NCBI GenBank assembly: GCA_031551525.1
Contig: JAVBNN010000002.1
Coordinates: forward strand, 1 to 11,465
DNA from: JAVBNN01 sp031551525
GTDB lineage: Bacteria > Bacillota > Negativicutes > Acidaminococcales > JAISLQ01
Length of the DNA: 11,465 nucleotides
Direction: 5' to 3'
Shown: piece after piece, positions 7,807-11,465 of the stretch
Layout of the letters: every line of letters begins with the position of its first letter
Numbering within the stretch: position 1 is the first letter of the stretch
The notes under the pieces: model-generated
What the model was told of the DNA's origin: nothing
What the model saw: the letters and a program-made list of their open reading frames with translations, nothing else
The model's database searches: none
Translations under genes and position numbers: made by a program

Positions 7807-8160
7807 ATGAGCATACGTCCTGTTGACATGCAGGTCATACTGCCACATGCTACAGATGTAGGAAAAGTACAAGCGGTGCAAAATGACCAGACGGCCACAT
7901 CACAGCAACTATTTGCGGAAAAATTGCAACGCGAGGCTGAATCACGCCAGGGGCAAGTACAGGAAAGCAAACGAGCCGAGTTTGGCAAAGTTACCAGAGA
8001 CAAAGAAAAGGAAGAACAAAAAGGCGGCGGACAAAAATACCATGCCTCATCCGGCAAAGAAGAAGAAGATTCCGAACAGGAAAAAAAGCAACACCAGCGT
8101 GTGCTGCTCTCTGGCATGACTGATCCTGTCCGCGGTAAAAATCTCGACGTAAGTTCCTAA
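7807..8160 (+). CDS. Short, highly charged hypothetical protein of the flagellar operon
   Basis: I do not recognise a characterised family. The 117-residue product begins M-S-I-R-P-V-D-M-Q-V, continues with a Gln-rich stretch, and then becomes almost entirely Lys/Glu/Gln/Arg (about 40-97), which predicts disorder or a long helix. The C-terminus returns to an ordered-looking G-M-T-D-P-V-R-G-K-N-L-D-V. Proteins with this start and a similar G-x-x-L/I-D-V/I ending are, from memory, found beside sigma factor and FapA genes in related flagellar operons; no search was possible. A GTG at 7798 lies inside the ribosome site GGGGGTG (7794-7800), so the ATG at 7807 with a 6-nt spacer is the start. A +1-frame open stretch (7883-8119) within it is a shadow. 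No membrane segment is seen. Confidence 0.75.
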   Translation: MSIRPVDMQVILPHATDVGKVQAVQNDQTATSQQLFAEKLQREAESRQGQVQESKRAEFGKVTRDKEKEEQKGGGQKYHASSGKEEEDSEQEKKQHQRVLLSGMTDPVRGKNLDVSS

Positions 8161-8175
8161 AGGGAGTGTTTTTTC

Positions 8176-8832
8176 ATGTATTCCGGTATCGCGGCGGCGT
8201 TGCTTTTTGTAGTATTTGCCATATTTTTCCTCATTTATAAAAGGCATATGATCACACGCTTGTTTTCCTTTGATATTGCCAGTCAGGTAGAACTTTTCCA
8301 AAAAGACATTCAAAATACGGCGGGCCTGGCGGTGAACAAGATAAACACGTCCAGCGAAGAACTGGCAGAACTTTTGCAACAAGCGGAAGAAACTATAGAA
8401 GAACTAAAAATACGCACCAAAATAGCTGAAGAGCAGCTATATAAATGCGCTGCCAGTGAAATACACGCCAACTCACAAACGCAGCTTCAGCCGCTTGAAA
8501 TTATGACTCCGGCGCGCACTTTTGCCCAGCAACTTTTAGAAGCCACCTATAACACTACCAGGCATCTGGATTTACCTAAAGAGGAACCCCGGCCAACCTT
8601 TGCCGAAGTGTACGAACAAAACGAAGAAGTATTACTAACGGAAATAAAACCGGCCCTTAAAAACCAGCCAGTTTCGCCGCCGATGCTTGATATGAGTAAT
8701 GCTGAGCCCAAATTCAAATACAAACAAATCATGAAACTGGCTGCTGATGGCTGCAACGATATAGAAATAGCCAAAACACTGGGCCTCGGGGTGGGGGAAG
8801 TATCCCTGACTCGTAAATTTGGCGTTAAATAA
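8176..8832 (+). CDS. Membrane-anchored coiled-coil protein with helix-turn-helix-like C-terminus (SwrB-like, DUF6115-like)
   Basis: The 218-residue product has one N-terminal transmembrane helix (about 4-21) followed by a basic Y-K-R-H, suggesting an N-out/C-in single-pass protein. A Glu/Gln/Leu-rich coiled-coil (about 35-95) and a low-order Pro/Gln-rich stretch (about 98-175) follow. The C-terminal segment (about 180-218) reads I-M-K-L-A-A-D-G-C-N-D-I-E-I-A-K-T-L-G-L-G-V-G-E-V, a pattern like sigma-region-4/LuxR-type helix-turn-helix. Its layout and its place just after the sigma factor/FapA genes resemble Bacillus SwrB (YlxL), which promotes flagellar export apparatus activation. Equivalence is inferred. 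AGGGAG (8161-8166) lies 9 nt before the ATG. It is the last gene of the operon: a terminator hairpin begins 78 nt after its stop. Confidence 0.8.
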   Translation: MYSGIAAALLFVVFAIFFLIYKRHMITRLFSFDIASQVELFQKDIQNTAGLAVNKINTSSEELAELLQQAEETIEELKIRTKIAEEQLYKCAASEIHANSQTQLQPLEIMTPARTFAQQLLEATYNTTRHLDLPKEEPRPTFAEVYEQNEEVLLTEIKPALKNQPVSPPMLDMSNAEPKFKYKQIMKLAADGCNDIEIAKTLGLGVGEVSLTRKFGVK

Positions 8833-8864
8833 ACCAAAACAGTATAAACTACGCGTTTAGACAT

Positions 8865-8885
8865 AGGCCTTAAAAATGAAGCCTT
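8865..8885 (+). repeat. Weak imperfect hairpin after the last motility gene
   Basis: AGGCcTT and AAGCCTT flank a short A-rich loop, with one unpaired base, and T-rich DNA follows. It is too short and imperfect to be called a terminator by itself. It could be a secondary pause site ahead of the strong hairpin at 8911-8949. Confidence 0.3.
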
Positions 8886-8910
8886 GTTTGAATGTTTCGG
8901 AGAAAACAAT

Positions 8911-8960
8911 AGCCCCTGCTCGTAGAAAAGGCAACTACGGGCAGGGGCTTGTTTTGTTTT
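8911..8960. terminator. Strong bidirectional intrinsic terminator between convergent genes
   Basis: The stem pairs AGCCCCTGC (8911-8919) with GCAGGGGCT (8941-8949). It continues inward through a T-G wobble and CGTAG (8921-8925) with CTACG (8935-8939), giving about 15 pairs and a 9-nt loop. On the + strand it is followed by a T-rich run (8949-8960). On the - strand the sequence leaving the hairpin reads ATTGTTTTCTCC, also T-rich. It therefore probably terminates both the motility operon and the opposing PBP gene, whose stop codon is at 8974-8976. Confidence 0.9.
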
Positions 8961-8973
8961 ACAGGATATAGGG

Positions 8974-11100
8974 TTAATTAGTCAAAGGCTTATCATTTCC
9001 GGCCTTGTCATCTTTATCAGAACGTTTGTTGTCAACAGGTTTCTTGGGATTTTTATCATTAATTGGTTTTGGGGGGACAGAGGGTGGCGGCAGGCCAGGG
9101 GACGTCGTGGGCTTTTTGCCGCCGGGTGGCGGTTTTTGAATGGGCGGCGCCGATCCTGGCTGCTTAGACGGATCCTTCCCATCTGGCTTGGGGTCCTGTT
9201 TGATAACCGGCTCGGGCGGTATTATCGTCCCCGGCGGGCGGACGAAATATTGCACAGGAGAATTGCGTAGAGTCTGCGACATGAATTCTCCCCACAAATG
9301 AGCGGGCATATCGCCGCCAGTCATGCCCCTTAGGTCTCCGCCTTCGTCATTGCCTATCCATACAGCCGTCGACAAATCAGGCGTAAAGCCGACGAACCAT
9401 GCATCTTTATACTCACTGGTCGTGCCGGTCTTGCCGGCGGCCGGCCTGCCGATTTGCGCAGCATAGCCGGTGCCGCGCCGCACCACGTCCTGCATCATAT
9501 CAGTGACAATATAAGCACTAGTGGCCGGGATAACTTGCTTACCCTGTGTTTCTGCAGTAAATATAGTCTTGTTATTGCGGTCAACTACCTTTAAAACAGC
9601 GACCGGCTCGTGATAAACACCATTAGCGGCAAAAACGCTATACGCATTTGCCATTTCAAGAGGAGTGACCCCATGCGTCAAACCGCCTAGAGACATGGCA
9701 AGATTGGCATCACTAGTCGACCCGGACAGTACAAGTGTAGAGATTCCCATACGTTGAGCATAAGCCAAAACCTTTTCCGGCGTTACCTGTTGTGTCAGTA
9801 TTACAGTCGGTATATTGTAGGAATTTATCAAAGCCGTACGCATACTCACCTTGCCGTGGAAACGGCGGTCATAATTTTGCGGCGACCAATACCCGGGCAG
9901 TTTCAAATCCTTATCATCCAACACCGTAGCAGGCGTAAGGCCGCTTTCTACCGCAGCCAGGAAAACGAATGGCTTGAAAGCTGAACCGGGCTGGCGGATA
10001 GCCAAGGATGCGCGGTTGAACTGGTCGGTGCCGCGCCCGCCCACCATAGCCATTATCTGGCCATTGCGCGGGTCTATGGCCACCAATGCGCCTTGCGGCT
10101 GCTGGATATTTCTCGAATCGGTAGAATAAACCGGCAAGTCACTCATAACCTTCTCGGCTATCGCCTGCACTTTAAGGTCTATACTAGTATATATCTTCAA
10201 ACCTTCCTTATATACCGCATCAGCGCCAAACTTGTCGATGACCACCTGAGTAACATAATCAATATAATAATCGCGCATAGTATTATGCGCCTTATTGTGT
10301 GACGTTACATCTATCTTTTCGACCCTGGCTTTATCGTACTGCTCTTGAGTTATCAACTGGTAACGCAACATCTGATCGAGAACTATTTCCTGACGTTCCT
10401 TGGCTGCCTTGAAATTATTAAGTGGAGAATAATAATTTGGGCTCTTCGGAATGCCGGCCAACATTGCGGATTGAGCCAAAGACAACTGGTTGACATCCTT
10501 GCCGAAATACACCCTTGAAGCCGATTGCACACCGTAAGCGCCCTGCCCGAAATATATCTGATTGAGATACATCTCAAGGATTTCCGCCTTACTATATTTC
10601 TTTTCGATCTGGAAAGCCACGAAAACTTCCTGGATCTTTCTCTTTATAGTCTGTTCCTGCGACAACACAGCGTTTTTAGCTAACTGCTGCGTTATCGTAC
10701 TGCCGCCTTCGGAAATATTCTTACTCGTGATATTACTTAAAAAAGCGCGAGCAATAGCCCTCGGGTCCACACCTATATGTTGATAAAAACGGATATCCTC
10801 AATAGCAATAAACGCACTCTGTAAATCCTTTGGCACCACATCGAGCTTTACCGGTATCCTGTTTTCCTCAGACTTGGTAGTATCTATCAGCAACCCGTTA
10901 CGGTCAAAAAACTGCGACGCTGCATCAGGGCGAAGATCACCGAGATTCTCCGGCAGGTTTTTCACACTTGCCGTTATAAAACCTACCAAAGTACCTGTGG
11001 CCACCACCGATACCACAACAAAAAGAATAACAAATAATCTAAACAATTTGAACCGCCCTCTTTTTACAGTTGTTTTCTGAGCGTCCTCATTAGAAGCCAT
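8974..11100 (-). CDS. mrcA: Class A penicillin-binding protein (bifunctional glycosyltransferase/transpeptidase, PBP1A type)
   Basis: This enzyme polymerises lipid II into glycan strands and crosslinks the stem peptides on the outer face of the cytoplasmic membrane. The 708 residues comprise a basic cytoplasmic N-terminus and a transmembrane helix (about 19-44). The GT51 domain spans about 60-235: E101 in E-D-I-R-F-Y-Q-H-I-G, G-G-S-T-I-T-Q-Q-L at 132-140, and E-I-L-E-M-Y-L-N at 173-180. The transpeptidase domain spans about 335-610: S373-x-x-K376 in P-G-S-A-F-K-P-F, S427-Y-N429, and K557-T-G. All catalytic motifs are intact. The tail (about 621-708) is Pro/Lys/Asp/Gly-rich and probably disordered. 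The ATG has a GGGAGGG site (minus strand, 11112-11118) 11 nt upstream. The gene is also called ponA or pbpF in Gram-positives. It runs opposite to the motility operon and is probably an independent unit. Confidence 0.97.
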   Translation of the reverse strand: MASNEDAQKTTVKRGRFKLFRLFVILFVVVSVVATGTLVGFITASVKNLPENLGDLRPDAASQFFDRNGLLIDTTKSEENRIPVKLDVVPKDLQSAFIAIEDIRFYQHIGVDPRAIARAFLSNITSKNISEGGSTITQQLAKNAVLSQEQTIKRKIQEVFVAFQIEKKYSKAEILEMYLNQIYFGQGAYGVQSASRVYFGKDVNQLSLAQSAMLAGIPKSPNYYSPLNNFKAAKERQEIVLDQMLRYQLITQEQYDKARVEKIDVTSHNKAHNTMRDYYIDYVTQVVIDKFGADAVYKEGLKIYTSIDLKVQAIAEKVMSDLPVYSTDSRNIQQPQGALVAIDPRNGQIMAMVGGRGTDQFNRASLAIRQPGSAFKPFVFLAAVESGLTPATVLDDKDLKLPGYWSPQNYDRRFHGKVSMRTALINSYNIPTVILTQQVTPEKVLAYAQRMGISTLVLSGSTSDANLAMSLGGLTHGVTPLEMANAYSVFAANGVYHEPVAVLKVVDRNNKTIFTAETQGKQVIPATSAYIVTDMMQDVVRRGTGYAAQIGRPAAGKTGTTSEYKDAWFVGFTPDLSTAVWIGNDEGGDLRGMTGGDMPAHLWGEFMSQTLRNSPVQYFVRPPGTIIPPEPVIKQDPKPDGKDPSKQPGSAPPIQKPPPGGKKPTTSPGLPPPSVPPKPINDKNPKKPVDNKRSDKDDKAGNDKPLTN

Positions 11101-11111
11101 ATATAATGAAA

Positions 11112-11118
11112 CCCTCCC
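11112..11118 (-). promoter_or_regulatory. Ribosome binding site of the PBP gene
   Basis: GGGAGGG on the minus strand supports the ATG at 11098-11100. The spacer of 11 nt is longer than usual for this window. Confidence 0.75.
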
Positions 11119-11151
11119 GTAAATTCACCAATCACAATTAAATACTAAATC

Positions 11152-11179
11152 ATTATAACACAAAACAAACCTGCAAGAA
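11152..11179 (-). promoter_or_regulatory. Extended -10 promoter for the PBP gene
   Basis: On the minus strand a perfect TATAAT (11152-11157) is immediately preceded by TGT (11158-11160), the TGn of an extended -10. The -35 is poor: TTCTTG at 11174-11179 with a 16-nt spacer is the best candidate. The predicted start near 11145 gives a leader of about 45 nt, which includes the ribosome site. Confidence 0.65.
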
Positions 11180-11220
11180 AAACCACATAAAAATTTCACA
11201 AAAATATCCATATCAAACTT

Positions 11221-11266
11221 TGCGTTAACAAATAAAAAAATACACAAGAAAAACAAAAAAAGACTG
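11221..11266 (+). promoter_or_regulatory. A-rich UP-element-like region upstream of the rRNA promoter
   Basis: Immediately upstream of the -35 box are runs of A broken by single bases (11231-11237, 11249-11253, 11255-11261). They lie where the RNA polymerase alpha subunit contacts UP elements at rRNA promoters. The role is inferred from composition and position. Confidence 0.5.
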
Positions 11267-11296
11267 TTGACAGCATTTTATCGCTTGTGATATATT
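11267..11296 (+). promoter_or_regulatory. Strong sigma-A promoter of the rRNA operon
   Basis: A perfect -35 TTGACA (11267-11272) is separated by 18 nt from the -10 TATATT (11291-11296), which is preceded by TGA (11288-11290), an extended -10. The expected start is about 11302-11304. No open reading frame follows; a boxA-like rRNA leader does. Confidence 0.85.
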
Positions 11297-11302
11297 AAAT
11301 AA

Positions 11303-11458
11303 GCCTCAACCGAAAGCTGAAGCAAAAAAAGTTCCTTGAAAACTGGATAATGGCAGGAAAAAGAGTCGAATGAGCTACGTGCTTAAAAGCAGAAATGCCA
11401 GACGAGTAAGTAGAACAGGAAAGCCAACGCCTAAAAGGTTGGCAAAGTCAGTGGTTTT
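11303..11458 (+). other. rRNA operon leader with boxA-like antitermination site and processing hairpin
   Basis: About 155 nt of non-coding RNA would lie between the promoter and the 16S gene. GTTCCTTGAAAACTGG at 11331-11346 closely matches the boxA region of Firmicutes rRNA leaders (TGTTCTTTGAAAACT in Bacillus), the site for Nus-factor antitermination. GCCAAC (11423-11428) can pair with GTTGGC (11438-11443) around an A-rich loop just before the expected 16S start; this may be part of the processing structure. The start is approximate. The identification rests on the boxA match, the strong promoter and the window-end sequence. Confidence 0.75.
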
Positions 11459-11465
11459 AAATTGG
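11459..11465 (+). rRNA. Probable first 7 nt of 16S rRNA, cut by window end
   Basis: The final bases AAATTGG match the start of mature bacterial 16S rRNA (AAATTGA in E. coli, followed by AGAGTTTGATC). Seven bases prove nothing alone; the call depends on the promoter and boxA leader directly upstream. Confidence 0.5.

Noticed and set aside
7883..8119. Lys/Asn-rich + strand frame inside the charged protein gene
   Set aside because: It is an overlapping frame created by A-rich codons; it lacks a ribosome site, while the main frame has a good one.
1..8832. Internal sigma-28 promoter within the operon
   Set aside because: Scanning the short gaps by eye gave no convincing TAAA/CCGATAT pair; a motif scan could still find one inside coding sequence.
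11303..11465. Possible riboswitch (for example c-di-GMP type) in the non-coding end region
   Set aside because: No GEMM-type core was seen, and the boxA-like element with an rRNA-type promoter explains the region better.
11303..11465. Possible 16S-23S spacer or tRNA gene
   Set aside because: A strong promoter precedes it, no cloverleaf or T-loop GTTCGA motif is visible, and the terminal bases fit a 16S start rather than a 23S start.
1..11465. Mobile elements, CRISPR array or defence genes
   Set aside because: No transposase, integrase, regularly spaced repeats or restriction/toxin-like genes were seen; the content is ordinary motility and cell-wall housekeeping.

Overview
The window looks like a chromosomal segment of a motile bacterium of the Firmicutes, most plausibly the Negativicutes (Selenomonas/Sporomusa-like). 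The gene order is PilZ protein, cheB, cheA, cheW, cheC, cheD, small membrane protein, flagellar sigma factor, FapA-family protein, short charged protein, membrane-anchored coiled-coil protein. Together with GGAGG-type ribosome binding sites and a cheC/cheD pair, this resembles the distal end of the large flagellar/chemotaxis operon of clostridia-like bacteria. The lineage is inferred from organisation and protein style; no search was run.

Region 1 (1-8832, + strand) is a tightly packed run of eleven genes. Gaps run from a 1-nt overlap to 41 nt, and I see no internal terminator, so it is probably one polycistronic unit continuing from upstream of the window. It begins with the C-terminal PilZ domain of a c-di-GMP receptor, cut by the window edge. 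CheB, CheA, CheW, CheC and CheD follow, all with their catalytic or interaction residues intact. Next come a two-helix membrane protein of unknown function, the FliA/SigD-type sigma factor, a FapA (DUF342) protein, a short highly charged protein, and a membrane-anchored coiled-coil protein with a helix-turn-helix-like C-terminus that resembles SwrB by position and layout. Together they encode sensory phosphorelay control of the flagellar motor, CheY-P removal and receptor adaptation (CheC/CheD/CheB), late flagellar gene transcription (sigma factor) and probable flagellar assembly control.

Region 2 (8833-8973) is a convergent intergenic segment. It holds a strong hairpin flanked by T-rich DNA on both strands, probably a bidirectional terminator shared by the motility operon and the opposing gene.

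Region 3 (8974-11100, - strand) encodes a complete class A penicillin-binding protein with glycosyltransferase and transpeptidase domains and a long Pro/Lys/Asp-rich tail.

Region 4 (11101-11465) is AT-rich and divergent. It contains an extended -10 promoter for the PBP gene on the - strand. On the + strand it contains a near-consensus, A-tract-preceded promoter and a boxA-like leader typical of rRNA operons. The last 7 bases match the start of mature 16S rRNA, so an rrn operon probably begins at the window edge.

I found no IS element, CRISPR array, tRNA or clear sign of horizontal transfer. The least understood components are the three small uncharacterised proteins around the sigma factor.
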